A stretch of DNA of 64,000 nt from VRUE01 sp963817945 (GCA_963817945.1 CAWFQH010000001.1:372001-436000), one strand, 5' to 3'; positions 23,358 to 34,915 are shown, numbered from the stretch's first letter. Notes: generated by a model from the sequence alone, not told the origin. Program-made: numbers and translations.

Positions 23358-24025
23358 CTGGAAATCGTCGCTGCTAGCCACACGGCCGCATCGCGCAAAT
23401 GCGCCGGATCGATCTGGTGTCCCAGCTCCGACTCTCGGTACTCGACCTCGAGGCCGCCGCCTTCGAGCTGCTCGCGGGCCGAGCGCGCGAAGCCGACCTC
23501 GATGACAGGGTCGCGACTGCCGTGGGCGACGAAGGCGCGGGTTGTCAGCCGATCCTCGAAGCTCGGCTCCCAGCCGTCGACGACCGGGACGAAGCCGCTG
23601 AAGGCGAGAACGCCGGCGACCGCGGGGCGATCGGCGCCCAGGGCCATCGCATAGCTCATCACGGCACCCATCGAGAAGCCACCGAGGATCGTGCGGGCAG
23701 GATCGATGCCGGTCTCTTGCCAGAGCTGGTCGTGCAGGTCGGCGAGGGCGGCGCGAGCTTCGTGAAAGCTGTCGTGGTCGGGGTAGCCGACCCGCGGCAC
23801 GACGTACCAGTGGTAGCCGGGCGAGCCGGGTAGCCGCAACGGTGCCCGCGGGGTGACGACACGGAGTCGGCGCTCTGAATCGAGGAGATCGGCCAGGCCG
23901 AGCAAATCGCGCTCATCGGTTCCGCGCCCGTGGTGGAGGATCAGCAGCCCCTCCGGCTCCGCCGTGGCGGCACGCTCCTGGTAGCTCAGCGCTTCCACCG
24001 CGGTCCCCTGGCCGTCGCTGCCCAT
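23354..24025 (-). CDS. Phospholipase/carboxylesterase family alpha/beta hydrolase
   Basis: 223 aa with the catalytic triad in place: nucleophile in GGFSMGAVMSY, Asp in HGSRDPVIEVGFAR and His in ESELGHQIDP. HHGRGTDERDLLGLADLL near the N-terminus supplies the oxyanion region typical of this group. No signal peptide, so cytoplasmic. It lies 15 bp downstream of prfB on the same strand. Substrate unknown. Confidence 0.88.
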   Translation of the reverse strand: MGSDGQGTAVEALSYQERAATAEPEGLLILHHGRGTDERDLLGLADLLDSERRLRVVTPRAPLRLPGSPGYHWYVVPRVGYPDHDSFHEARAALADLHDQLWQETGIDPARTILGGFSMGAVMSYAMALGADRPAVAGVLAFSGFVPVVDGWEPSFEDRLTTRAFVAHGSRDPVIEVGFARSAREQLEGGGLEVEYRESELGHQIDPAHLRDAAVWLAATISS

Positions 24026-24039
24026 GACCCTCGTTCCAG

Positions 24040-25159
24040 CTAGCCGGCCGACGAGGCCGCGGTCTTGTTCAGGTAATCCCTTATGAAGTCATCCAGGTCG
24101 CCATCCAACACGCGCTGGGCATCGCCGGCCTCGTGCCCGGTGCGATGGTCCTTCACGCGCTGGTCGGGGTGCAGAAAGTAGCTGCGGATCTGCGAGCCCC
24201 AGGCCACTTCCTTAACCTCCCCCCGCTCTTTGGCCAGCGTCTCCGCCCGTTTACGCTCCTCCAACTCGATCAGCTTCGAGCGCAGCAGCTGCATCGCGAC
24301 CGCCTTGTTCTGGGTCTGCGAGCGCTCGTTCTGGCACTGGACGACGACCCCGGTCGGGACGTGGGTGATTCGCACCGCCGAGTCGGTCTTGTTGACGTGC
24401 TGACCGCCGGCACCGGAGGCGCGGTAGGTGTCCACCCGCAGGTCGGCGTCGTCGACCTCGACCTCGACCCCCTCGTCGACCAGCGGCCCGACATCGACCT
24501 GGGCGAAGCTGGTGTGGCGCCGAGCCGAGGAGTCAAAGGGGGAAATGCGCACCAGGCGGTGGACGCCGCGCTCGGCGGCGAAGAGCCCGTAGGCGTTCTC
24601 GCCGCGGGCGACAAAGGTCGCCGACTTAAGCCCCGCCTCCTCTCCGGGCGAAGCCTCCTTCATCTCGACCTCGAAGCCGCGATTCTCGGCCCAACGCAGG
24701 TACATCCGCAGCAGGATCTCCGCCCAGTCCTGCGAGTCGGTCCCGCCCGCCCCAGCGTGGACCGAGACGACGGCGTCGCCGCCGTCGTACTCCCCGCTGA
24801 ACAGCCGTGCCTCTTCGAGCTCGGCGAGCCGCCGCTCGACCGAAGCGAGCTGGATCACGAGCTCGGACGCCATCTCCTCGTCGTCGGCGGCCATCTCCGC
24901 CAGCTCCTCGAGGTCGCCGACCTCCGTCTCCAGCTCTCCGAACGTCTTCAGCTTGCGCTGCGCGCTCGCATGGCCGGCGCTGATGCGGGCTGCGCCCTCC
25001 TGGTCGTCCCAGAACCCAGGGCGACCCATCTCCTCCTCGAGCCGCGCTACCTCGTCCTTCAGCGAGGCCGGGTCAAAGGTAGTCCGCGAGCAGCTTCAAC
25101 TGCTCGCGGATCTCGGCGAGCCGCGCCGGCACCGATTCGGTTGAGGCGGTCTCGGCCAT
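24040..25159 (-). CDS. prfB: Peptide chain release factor 2 with programmed +1 frameshift
   Basis: Terminates translation at UGA and UAA. The gene starts at ATG 25159 (MAETASTESVPARLAEIREQ), reads to an in-frame TGA at 25075-25073 within CTTTGAC, and continues in the +1 frame as LDPASLKDEVARLEEEMGRPGFWDD. The body has SPF (LVRISPFDSSARRHTSF) for stop-codon choice and GGQ in SGAGGQHVNKTDSAVRITH. The total is about 372 aa. The E. coli AGGGGG Shine-Dalgarno-like stimulator is not obvious upstream of the slip site. It is the second gene after a SnoaL-like protein. Confidence 0.95.
25072..25078 (-). other. RF2 autoregulatory frameshift site CTTTGAC
   Basis: On the minus strand TAC CTT TGA C follows codons for LLAD. 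When RF2 is scarce the ribosome slips +1 from CTT TGA to CTT(T)GAC and makes full-length RF2; when plentiful, termination occurs at UGA. The heptamer is the standard prfB slip site. Confidence 0.9.
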
Positions 25160-25169
25160 GGGCCGGAGC

Positions 25170-25574
25170 TTACTCAGCGTCGACGCCGTGGTCGAAGCCG
25201 CCGGCGTGCAGAGCCTCGCGCCGGTCCTCGTACGGGCGCCAGCTGCGGATCCGATGCTCGCGCAGCTCGAACAGCCAGGCCATTTCGTCCTCGCCGGCGG
25301 GCGAGCCGTCTTCGTCCCAGCGCCAGACGCGCTTGATCAAGGCCACAGCGGTGCCGCGCCCGCTCTCGGTCCCATCCTCGTAGAGGTGCTCCAACTCGAT
25401 CGTCTGCTGCACCCCACCCGGCGCCCGGGTAGCCCAAACCCGAGCCGCTTCGATCCCTTTACGCAGTCCCTTCTTCGAGTGCAACTCGACCGCGGGATCG
25501 AGCACGCGGACGAAGGCATCCAGATCGCGCTCGTTGAAAGCGCGAATGAACTCTCTAACTGGATCGTGGGTCAA
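25170..25574 (-). CDS. SnoaL-like (NTF2 fold) protein
   Basis: 134 aa with the typical opening VREFIRAFNERDLDAFVRVLDPAVELHSKKG and the mid-strand RVWRWDEDGSPAGEDEMAWLFELREHRIRSWRPYED. NTF2-like folds include isomerases, ketosteroid enzymes and ligand-binding proteins, so no function is assigned. TTG 25574 is the start (LTHDPVREF), 7 bp after the secA stop. It probably shares a transcript with secA and prfB. Confidence 0.75.
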   Translation of the reverse strand: MTHDPVREFIRAFNERDLDAFVRVLDPAVELHSKKGLRKGIEAARVWATRAPGGVQQTIELEHLYEDGTESGRGTAVALIKRVWRWDEDGSPAGEDEMAWLFELREHRIRSWRPYEDRREALHAGGFDHGVDAE

Positions 25575-25580
25575 GAGACG

Positions 25581-28421
<2,841 letters not shown>

Positions 28422-28452
28422 CGACCCCCAAGGGTAGCTGGGCAGCGTGGAG

Positions 28453-28549
28453 GGCGGGCATGGGGCACCTCCCGAACGGGCGGATACTCAAAAATGCCGG
28501 TCTAATTTAGACCGGCATTTGTCCGGGCGGGAGGTGCCCCATGCCCGCC
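28453..28549. terminator. Large nested palindrome between raiA and secA
   Basis: Perfect 22-bp outer arms at 28453-28474 and 28528-28549. Inside is a perfect 29-bp palindrome at 28492-28520, with arms AAATGCCGGTCTAA around one T. The right outer arm overlaps the raiA stop codon and the left ends 32 bp before the secA start. It can act as a transcription end for raiA, although no T-run follows; the double nesting is more than a simple terminator needs. Confidence 0.65.
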
Positions 28550-28905
28550 TATGTCTCGGCGGTCCGGCCTCGCATGCGGTTGACCATGCGACGCGTGCGG
28601 CTGCGCTTGCGGCGCAGCTCGCGATGCTTCTTGACCTGGCGACGGATGTCCTCGGCCAGCTCGTGGATCGTGTGCGCCATCTCCGGCGAGGCCTCGTGAG
28701 CTCGCAGCGTCTTCCCCTTCAACCGCAGCGTCGCCTCGGCGACATGCCGATCGCGAATCGAGGGGTTGTGCTCTTCGGAGATCTCCACCTCGAGGGTCGC
28801 CAGCTCCGAAACCTGCTGGCCGACCCGGCTGAAGCGCTTTCGCACGTGTTCCCGCAGCTCGTCGTCGATCTCGACTCCGTTGCGCCCGCGAACCTCGATA
28901 CGCAT
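28549..28905 (-). CDS. raiA: Ribosome hibernation-promoting factor (HPF/RaiA family, short form)
   Basis: 118 aa. It has the beta-alpha-beta opening MRIEVRGRNGVEIDDELREHVRKRFSRVGQQVSELATLEVEISEEHN, the HVAEATLRLKGKTLRAHEASPEMAHTIHELAEDIRRQVKKHREL helix and a basic tail (RRKRSRTRRMVNRMRGR). Binds the decoding centre of idle ribosomes. It lacks the C-terminal dimerisation domain of long HPF. It sits between comF and secA, an order seen in other actinobacteria. Confidence 0.93.
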   Translation of the reverse strand: MRIEVRGRNGVEIDDELREHVRKRFSRVGQQVSELATLEVEISEEHNPSIRDRHVAEATLRLKGKTLRAHEASPEMAHTIHELAEDIRRQVKKHRELRRKRSRTRRMVNRMRGRTAET

Positions 28906-28966
28906 CTCTGGCCTCCTTGGTCGGTCGCCTCGATGCTACGACCGTTACCCGGGCGGAGCAAGCGCC

Positions 28967-29590
28967 TCACAGCCTCCTGGCAAATGTGAGCGCCACGACG
29001 CGGACGGCACCGGCGGTGCGGAGCGCACGAGCGCAAGCAGACAGCGTCGCGCCGGTCGTCAGAACGTCATCCACGAGCACGACGCTGCGGGGGACTTCGC
29101 CGCAGGCGTGGACAAGCGGCGGATGGCCGATGCGTTCGACGCGGCGCCTGCCTAGCTGGCGCCCGCCCCCGCTGCGGACCAGACAGCGTCGCAACGGCAG
29201 GCCGGTGCTGGCGGCGAGCGCAGTCGCGATCTCCCCGGCGGGGTCGAAACCGCGGGCCAGGGAGCGGAGACGGGCGGTGGGAACGGGTACGACCGTCCCC
29301 GCCAGCAGGCTCGGCGGGGCGAGCCGGTGCATGCGGTCGGCCATCAGCTTGGAGACCGGCAGAAGCCGGCGGAACTTGAGGCCGGTGACTAGATCACGGG
29401 CGACTCCGTCGTGCGGCGCCGCGGACCAGGCACGGTCGAGTCCGGGCGGGCCGGTGCCGCCGATCGGGTCGATCGCTGCGAGACGGCGCCCGCAGCGGTT
29501 GCAGACGACCGCCTCGGGACGGCAAGAGCGGCCGCAGGCGGCACAGAGCGGGGGCGCGAAGCCGGAGGCGATGGCGTTCAGCAGGCCCAT
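28967..29590 (-). CDS. comF: ComF family phosphoribosyltransferase-like protein
   Basis: 207 aa. An N-terminal zinc-finger-like segment (CAACGRSCRPEAVVCNRCGRRL) is followed by the domain with VVPVPTARLRSLARGFDPAGEIA and a PRPP-type loop VVLVDDVLTTGATLSACARAL. ComF proteins act in natural transformation in some bacteria, but the exact reaction is unsettled. ATG 29590 is used; a TTG two codons earlier is possible. Present near a ComEA-like HhH protein only in the wider window (7001). Confidence 0.88.
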   Translation of the reverse strand: MGLLNAIASGFAPPLCAACGRSCRPEAVVCNRCGRRLAAIDPIGGTGPPGLDRAWSAAPHDGVARDLVTGLKFRRLLPVSKLMADRMHRLAPPSLLAGTVVPVPTARLRSLARGFDPAGEIATALAASTGLPLRRCLVRSGGGRQLGRRRVERIGHPPLVHACGEVPRSVVLVDDVLTTGATLSACARALRTAGAVRVVALTFARRL

Positions 29591-29646
29591 GCCCAAAGCC
29601 TGCTGGGTCCCGGCGCACGCGTGGCGCGCCGGATGTCAGGACTTCG

Positions 29647-30657
29647 TCACCCCTCCTGCATGCGAGCCGCGATGCCTCCGACCAGGATCGCTTTCGCCGG
29701 CAGCTCAGCCCCGGCTAAGACGATCGAGTCGCGGATGCACGCCTGCTCGCCGACCCGGCAACCGTCGCCGAGGATCGCGGGCCCTTCGATCCGGACGCCG
29801 TCGCCCAGCTCGACGTCGCTGCCGATCATCAGCGGTCCGGTCGCCTCGACGCCGTCCAGCGGACTGGCGCTCCAGATGTCGTCGCCGACGGCCGGCGCGC
29901 CCGGATCGAGCTCGACCGCTCCGTGCAGCGCATCGAGGTTGCCGGCCCGCAGCTCGTCGAGGTTGCCGATGTCGTTCCAGTAGGCCTCGATCTCGTGCGA
30001 GTAGAAGGGCACGTCGGCCTCGAGCAACGCTGGGAAGACGTCCATCGCCCAGTCAGCGAAGCCCGGCGGATCGTCTGGACCGGCGGCCTTGCTGGCGCCC
30101 GGGGCGGGGAAGAAATCGAAGACCTCCGACCGGAACATGTAGATCCCGCAGTTGGCGAGGTCAGAAAGGGCCTCGGCAGGATCGGGCTTCTCCTGAAACC
30201 CCTGGATGCGACCGTCGCCGCCCGTAATCGCCACGCCGAACTGGCTCGTGTCCGAGACCCGCTTGGTCGCCAGCGTGGCGACGCCGTCGTGGGACTCGTG
30301 AAACCGCCGCATCGCGCCGAGGTCGATGTCGGTGAGAGCATCCCCGGAAATGACGAGAAACGAGTCGCCGAGGAAGCCGGCCGCGTTGCGCACGCCGCCC
30401 GACGTGCCCAGCAGCTGCTCCTCGCGGCTGTAGGAGAGCTCGATCCCGCACGAGGAGCCATCGCCGAAGTGCCCCTCGATCAGGTCGGGGAACCAGTGCA
30501 GGTTGGCGATCGCCTCTTCGAAGCCATGCCGGGCAAGGAGCCGCGCGATGTGCTCCATCACCGGCCGGTTCAGCACCGGCACCATTGGCTTCGGCATCCC
30601 GTAGGTAATCGGCCGCAGCCGGGTGCCAAGCCCGGCTGCGAGGATCATCGCCCGCAT
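29647..30657 (-). CDS. Sugar nucleotidyltransferase (mannose/glucose-1-phosphate type) with left-handed beta-helix
   Basis: 336 aa. Nucleotide-binding N-terminus MRAMILAAGLGTRLRPITYGMPKPMVPVLNRPVMEH, metal and sugar motifs VISGDALTDIDLG and EKPDPAEALSDLANCGIYMF, then YWNDIGNLDELRAGN and about 70 residues of hexapeptide-like repeats (IGSDVELGDGVRIEGPAILGDGCRVGEQ). It makes an NDP-sugar for surface glycans; GDP-mannose is likely but not proved. ATG 30657 is used, one codon inside a TTG. A second such gene lies at 33932. Confidence 0.85.
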   Translation of the reverse strand: MRAMILAAGLGTRLRPITYGMPKPMVPVLNRPVMEHIARLLARHGFEEAIANLHWFPDLIEGHFGDGSSCGIELSYSREEQLLGTSGGVRNAAGFLGDSFLVISGDALTDIDLGAMRRFHESHDGVATLATKRVSDTSQFGVAITGGDGRIQGFQEKPDPAEALSDLANCGIYMFRSEVFDFFPAPGASKAAGPDDPPGFADWAMDVFPALLEADVPFYSHEIEAYWNDIGNLDELRAGNLDALHGAVELDPGAPAVGDDIWSASPLDGVEATGPLMIGSDVELGDGVRIEGPAILGDGCRVGEQACIRDSIVLAGAELPAKAILVGGIAARMQEG

Positions 30658-30660
30658 CAA

Positions 30661-30739
30661 CCGCCACCTCCTCTGCTCCCGTGGGGGGCCAAAGAATCAG
30701 ATATGGATGGCCCCCCACTCCCGCGTCCGGGGGTGGCGG
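30661..30739. terminator. Nested palindrome between ahcY and the nucleotidyltransferase
   Basis: Outer CCGCCACC (30661-30668) pairs with GGTGGCGG (30732-30739). Inner GTGGGGGGCCA (30681-30691) pairs with TGGCCCCCCAC (30708-30718), leaving a 16-nt A/T-richer loop. It lies between the ahcY stop at 30755 and the next start at 30657 (both minus). A further stem, AAGTACC with GGTACTT, overlaps the last codons of ahcY. Confidence 0.5.
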
Positions 30740-30754
30740 GAAACACCTTGTGCC

Positions 30755-32026
30755 CTAAGTACCTTGGTCCCAAGACGCTAGGTACTTCGACTGGGCCTCG
30801 GTCAGGCCGTCGATCTCGATGCCCTTCGAGGCGAGCTTGAGGCGGGCGATCTCCTTGTCGATCTCGCGCGGCATGCCGTGAACCTTGGTCTCGAGACTCT
30901 CGTGGTTCTTCGCCACGTACTCGGCGGCGAGTGCCTGGTTGGCGAAGCTCATGTCCATCACCGCGGCCGGATGGCCCTCGGCCGTGGCCAGGTTGACCAA
31001 ACGACCCTCGGCGAGCAGGTAGATCTCGCGGCCGTCCTTGAGCCGATGGCCCTCGACCAGCGGCCTCGCTTCGTAGGTCGACTCGGTCAGTGCGTCGAGG
31101 TCGCCCTTGTTGATCTCGACGTCGAAGTGGCCGGAGTTACAGACGATCGCGCCGCTCTTCATCACGTCGAACATCTCACCGGCGACCGCATCGCGGTTGC
31201 CGGTGACGGAGATGAAGATGTCCCCCTGCCTGGCGGCCTCGATCCCCGGCATCACGTCGAACCCGTCCATCACAGCCTCCAACGCCCGCAGCGGGTCGAC
31301 CTCGCAGACGATGACGTGGGCGCCGTGGCCCTTGGCCCGCATCGCGACACCCTTGCCGCACCAGCCGTAGCCGATCACGACCACCCGCAGGCCGGCGATC
31401 AGCACGTTGGTCGCGCGAATAACGCCGTCCAGGGTCGACTGGCCGGTGCCGTAGCGGTTGTCGAAGAAGTGCTTGGTGTCGGCGTCGTTGACGGCGACGA
31501 TCGGGAAGCCCAGCTTGCCCTCCGCCTCCAGCGCTTCGAGGCGGATGACGCCGGTGGTCGTCTCCTCGGTGCCGCCGTAGACCTCCGAGAGTTGCTCGGG
31601 CCGCTGGCCGTGCAGAACGCTGATCACGTCGGCCCCGTCGTCCATCGTGATGTGCGGGTGCTTGTCGACGGCGGTCTCGATGTGGCGGTAGTAGGTCTCG
31701 TTGTCCTCGCCGTTGATCGCGTGCACCTCGGCGCCGTAACGATCGACCAGCGCCGCCGCCGTGTCGTCCTGGGTGGAAAGCGGGTTGGAAGCGCACAGCG
31801 CTACGTCGGCGCCGCCGGCCAGCAGGGTGCGAACCAGGTTCGCCGTCTCCGTGGTCACGTGCAGGCAGCACGCCATCCGGATTCCCTCCAGCGGCTTCTC
31901 GCGCTCGAAGCGCTCCCGGATCTGGCCGAGGACCGGCATCTGTCGATCTGCCCACTCGATCCGCTTCTGACCGGCGTCGGCCAGGGCGATATCGGCAATG
32001 TCGTAGTTGGAGGCGGCGGTTGCCAT
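30755..32026 (-). CDS. ahcY: Adenosylhomocysteinase (SAH hydrolase)
   Basis: Splits S-adenosylhomocysteine into adenosine and homocysteine in the methyl cycle, using bound NAD+. 423 aa with ACCLHVTTETANLVRTLLAGGADV, NPLSTQDDTAAAL, NADTKHFFDNRYGTGQST, the NAD loop VVVIGYGWCGKGVAMRAKGHGA, and SVTGNRDAV with NSGHFDVEI. ATG 32026 has AAAGGAA upstream and begins MATAASNYDIADIALADAG; a longer open frame exists but reads through the palindromic element. The C-terminus ends SKYLASWDQGT, slightly short of the usual YRY ending. Confidence 0.96.
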   Translation of the reverse strand: MATAASNYDIADIALADAGQKRIEWADRQMPVLGQIRERFEREKPLEGIRMACCLHVTTETANLVRTLLAGGADVALCASNPLSTQDDTAAALVDRYGAEVHAINGEDNETYYRHIETAVDKHPHITMDDGADVISVLHGQRPEQLSEVYGGTEETTTGVIRLEALEAEGKLGFPIVAVNDADTKHFFDNRYGTGQSTLDGVIRATNVLIAGLRVVVIGYGWCGKGVAMRAKGHGAHVIVCEVDPLRALEAVMDGFDVMPGIEAARQGDIFISVTGNRDAVAGEMFDVMKSGAIVCNSGHFDVEINKGDLDALTESTYEARPLVEGHRLKDGREIYLLAEGRLVNLATAEGHPAAVMDMSFANQALAAEYVAKNHESLETKVHGMPREIDKEIARLKLASKGIEIDGLTEAQSKYLASWDQGT

Positions 32027-32076
32027 CGGTTCCTTTCTCTTTTTCGAACTTCGAGCCAGGCAAGGATACGCAGATA

Positions 32077-32243
32077 AGGACCCATTCCGGTGGGGAGCGT
32101 GCCGCTGGGGCGGACCTGGGGACGAGCGGGGCGAGGAAGCAGGAAGGCCGAATAGCAGCGCTATTGGCCGACCAAGGACAAAGCCCCCGGTGAAGTCATC
32201 CAGGCCGCAGCCAGGGGTGGCGGGCCCCACCGGAATGGGTCCT
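32077..32243. repeat. Family B intergenic stem-loop element (copy 3)
   Basis: Perfect 19-bp outer arms at 32077-32095 and 32225-32243. Inside are GCGAGGAAGCAGG (32131-32143) and GACCAAGGAC (32170-32179), diverged versions of the boxes at 1326-1374 and 9142-9192. Between them a 10-bp hairpin with a one-base bulge (32146-32169) has its own sequence. Unlike other copies it sits between divergent genes (ahcY and an HTH gene), so a terminator role does not fit well. The rest of the 32027-32373 gap is ordinary promoter-type sequence. Confidence 0.6.
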
Positions 32244-32373
32244 AAGCCACACGAAGCCCATCTTTTTCTCGCGAATTGCAGGACGACGCCAGCTGTTAAC
32301 GGCCTGTTACGCAAGAATTACCGAATACCTGTCGAAACTTTCCGTACTCGACGGGATCAGAAAGGAACCCTCC

Positions 32374-32940
32374 GTGGACACGCAGTTGGTCAGAGCCCTC
32401 CTCAATCCCATGCGGATCAGGATCTTCGATGCCGTTGCCGAGGGCCCGGCTAGCCCCCGTCAGCTCGCCAGCGCCCTCGATGAGAATCTCGGCGTCGTCT
32501 CCTACCACGTAGGCGTCATGCGCACCACCGGCTGCCTGCAGCCGGTAGTGACCGGACGGCCTCGCCGCGCCGACCAGTGCATCTACGAGCTGACGCCCCT
32601 CGCCTCGCCTGCCAGGAACCGCATCTCGCCGCGCCGGGTCGCGCCACCCTCCCTTGGGCACCCCTCGGCGAGCACCCTGCGTGCGATCGTCGAGCGGGAG
32701 GTCGCGGGCCTGGATGGGCCGGGCGAGCGTCAGGGGGACCGCCTGGGCTGCTTGTCGGTCGCCCTCGACCGGCGCGGGCTGCAACAGGTCTCCGCGGCGA
32801 TCGCTGGCGCGCTCGACCTAGTCTCGATCGCACAGGAGGAAAGCGCCAAGCGGCTGGCCAACACCGGCGAGCAGGCGATCGAGGCGACGATCGCCGTGGC
32901 GACATTCAAGGCACCAGCGGGCGAGGAAGCGACGGCCTAG
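32374..32940 (+). CDS. ArsR/MarR-like winged-helix transcriptional regulator
   Basis: 188 aa. The first 85 residues form a winged helix: VRALLNPMRIRIFDAVAEGPASPRQLASALDENLGVVSYHVGVMRTTGCLQPVVTGRPRRADQCIYELT. The rest is helical (LRAIVEREVAGL, GLQQVSAAIAGALDLVSIAQEESAKRL), perhaps for dimerisation or ligand sensing. GTG 32374 follows AAAGGAACC. It overlaps the 3' end of the convergent pgi/pmi gene by 4 bp and is divergent from ahcY. Target genes are unknown. Confidence 0.82.
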   Translation: MDTQLVRALLNPMRIRIFDAVAEGPASPRQLASALDENLGVVSYHVGVMRTTGCLQPVVTGRPRRADQCIYELTPLASPARNRISPRRVAPPSLGHPSASTLRAIVEREVAGLDGPGERQGDRLGCLSVALDRRGLQQVSAAIAGALDLVSIAQEESAKRLANTGEQAIEATIAVATFKAPAGEEATA

Positions 32941-33923
32941 GGCCGTCCGAGGGTCGCCTTCAGCCTTTCGATCTGATCGATCGGGAGGGGATCGACGCCG
33001 CGGGCCTCGGCGAGGGCCAAGGAGACGAGGTCGCCGAGCATCACCGCCCAGAGCAGACGCTCGCTGCGACTCTCGCCGACCGTCTCGATCCTGTCGACGA
33101 CGGAGCCATCGGCCTCGATCGCCTGCGCGCTCAGCTCGAACCGCTTTCGCTCGCGGGGGTGCTGATCGCGATCTTCGAGCAGGACACAGGCGAGACGAGC
33201 ACCGACCGCGGGCGCGCCGGCCCAGCCACAGAGCTCGTTGTGGTCGGCCTCGGGCAGTTCCGAGAAGAAGGCCGGCAGCTTCGCGTTCTCGTTGACCTGG
33301 GTCTTCCAGCGGCGCGCGACCGCCGTCGTCAGCCCCGCGCCGGTGAAGATCGGCACCGTCCCCTCGAGGTCCACGGCCACCCGTCCCGCCAGCAGCTGTA
33401 GTTCGTCCCTCCGCCCCTCGAGCGCCACGGCGGCGGCATCGATCTCGGCGCGGATGCTGGGGACAACTCCGGCCAGAGCCGCCACCTCGGCGGCGATCGC
33501 GAACATGTAGGCGACGGCGGTACGGGGAGCGCGCAAGATGCCAGGCAGCCCGATTACCGGTACGCCGGCCTCACGGGCTGCCGTGGCGATACTGCCACCG
33601 GTGGTGGCGACGACGAGCCGGGCCCCGAGCTGACCGGCCGCGTCGAAGCAGGCGAGGGTCTCCTCGGTCTCGCCGGAATAGCTGGAGCAGAGGACCGTCC
33701 ACTCCGGCGTCAGCCAAGTGGGGAGCTCATACCCGCGCACCGTCTGCAGCGGACGGATAAGGCGATCGGCAAGCGCGGTGGCGGCGAGGTCGCCGCCGAC
33801 AGCCGACCCCCCCACTCCGCAGACGAGAGTCCCGGCGGAATCTGCCGGCGAGATCCGCGCCGACTCGATCCGCCAGAGCGCGTCGCGAAGGTGGTCGGGG
33901 ATGGCGAGGACGTCGTTGAGCAT
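32937..33923 (-). CDS. Bifunctional phosphoglucose/phosphomannose isomerase
   Basis: Interconverts fructose-6-P with glucose-6-P and mannose-6-P. 328 aa with two SIS domains. VCGVGGSAVGGDLAATAL and CSSYSGETEETLACFDAAGQLGARLVVATTGG are the phosphosugar-binding loops, and the C-terminal part has KTQVNENAKLPAFFSELPEADHNELCGW, the family active-site signature. The following nucleotidyltransferase gene completes a mannose-1-P/GDP-mannose route except for a phosphomannomutase, which is not in the window. Confidence 0.93.
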   Translation of the reverse strand: MLNDVLAIPDHLRDALWRIESARISPADSAGTLVCGVGGSAVGGDLAATALADRLIRPLQTVRGYELPTWLTPEWTVLCSSYSGETEETLACFDAAGQLGARLVVATTGGSIATAAREAGVPVIGLPGILRAPRTAVAYMFAIAAEVAALAGVVPSIRAEIDAAAVALEGRRDELQLLAGRVAVDLEGTVPIFTGAGLTTAVARRWKTQVNENAKLPAFFSELPEADHNELCGWAGAPAVGARLACVLLEDRDQHPRERKRFELSAQAIEADGSVVDRIETVGESRSERLLWAVMLGDLVSLALAEARGVDPLPIDQIERLKATLGRP

Positions 33924-33931
33924 CGCGGCGT

Positions 33932-34912
33932 TCAGGCCGGGACTCTTTCATTGGCGACCACGGCATGTTCGACCCTGGCCCCCGCGGCAACCTCCGCTCC
34001 GTCCGCGAGGATCGAGTTCAGCACCCGCGCACCGGTGCCGACGAAGCAGCCGTCGAGAAGGACCGCCTCGCGCACCTCGGCGCCGGCCTCGACGCGGCAG
34101 CCCGCTCCGATCACGGCGCGGGGACCGATCGTCGCATCGCCGGCCACCTCGGCGTCGGGCGCGACGAGCACGCCCTTCGTGCTCGGTTCCACTCGCGTGT
34201 CCACCCGCCCTTCAAGGATGTCCCAGCTCGCCTGCAGGTAGCGGTCGGGCGTCCCGATATCCATCCAGTATCCGTCTAGCGGCAGGCCGTACAGACCCTT
34301 ACCGGCGAGGCGCGGAAAGACGTCGCGCTCGATCGAGACGCTCGCCCCGGCCGGAATCGACTCGAGCACTGAGCGCTCGAGCACGTACATCCCGGCGTTC
34401 ACCTCGCCGGGCACATGCTCGCCGGTCTTCTCGAGGAACTCGAGGACCTCGCCGCGCTCGCCGCTGCGCACCAGGCCGTAGGCGGACGCGTCGTGCACCG
34501 GGTGCAGGGCGATCGTCGCGCTCGCTCCGCGCTCGCGGTGGACGCGCATCAACGCGCTCAGGTCGAGATCGGTGAGGACGTCCCCGTTGAGGGCAAGGAA
34601 GCGGTCATCGAGCTCCTCACCGAGTGCAGCTGCGGCGAAACGGATCGCCCCGGCGGTACCGAGCGGCTGCGGCTCGACCACGTAGCGGATCTGGACCCCC
34701 GCCCGCTCTTGCTCTCCAGCGAGCGCTTCCCGCAGGACGTCCGGCAGGAATCCGCAAGCGAGCACGACCTGGGTCACGCCGTGTGCCGCCAGCCACTCGA
34801 TCATGTAGGCGAGGAAGGGGCGGTCGACCAGGGTCAGCGCCGGCTTCGGCACCGTCTCGGTCAAGGGGCGCAGGCGCGTGCCTTCGCCGCCGACGAGGAC
34901 AATTGCCTGCAT
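33932..34912 (-). CDS. Mannose-1-phosphate guanylyltransferase-like NDP-sugar synthase
   Basis: 326 aa. QAIVLVGGEGTRLRPLTETVPKPALTLVDRPFLAYMIEWL is the nucleotide-binding start, with LALNGDVLTDLDLSAL, EFLEKTGEHVPGEVNAGMYVLERSVLESIPAG and GYWMDIGTPDRYLQASWDILEG. Hexapeptide repeats follow (VLVAPDAEVAGDATIGPRAVIGAGCRVEAGAEV). It is a paralogue of the gene at 29647. It lies 3 bp from ugd and 8 bp from pgi/pmi, so one operon makes activated hexoses. Confidence 0.88.
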   Translation of the reverse strand: MQAIVLVGGEGTRLRPLTETVPKPALTLVDRPFLAYMIEWLAAHGVTQVVLACGFLPDVLREALAGEQERAGVQIRYVVEPQPLGTAGAIRFAAAALGEELDDRFLALNGDVLTDLDLSALMRVHRERGASATIALHPVHDASAYGLVRSGERGEVLEFLEKTGEHVPGEVNAGMYVLERSVLESIPAGASVSIERDVFPRLAGKGLYGLPLDGYWMDIGTPDRYLQASWDILEGRVDTRVEPSTKGVLVAPDAEVAGDATIGPRAVIGAGCRVEAGAEVREAVLLDGCFVGTGARVLNSILADGAEVAAGARVEHAVVANERVPA

Positions 34913-34915
34913 GTC

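Noticed and set aside
32027..32373. SAH riboswitch upstream of ahcY
   Set aside because: The structure there is a long palindrome related to elements at 1297 and 9141, and I could not match the SAH riboswitch consensus. A covariance-model search would settle it.
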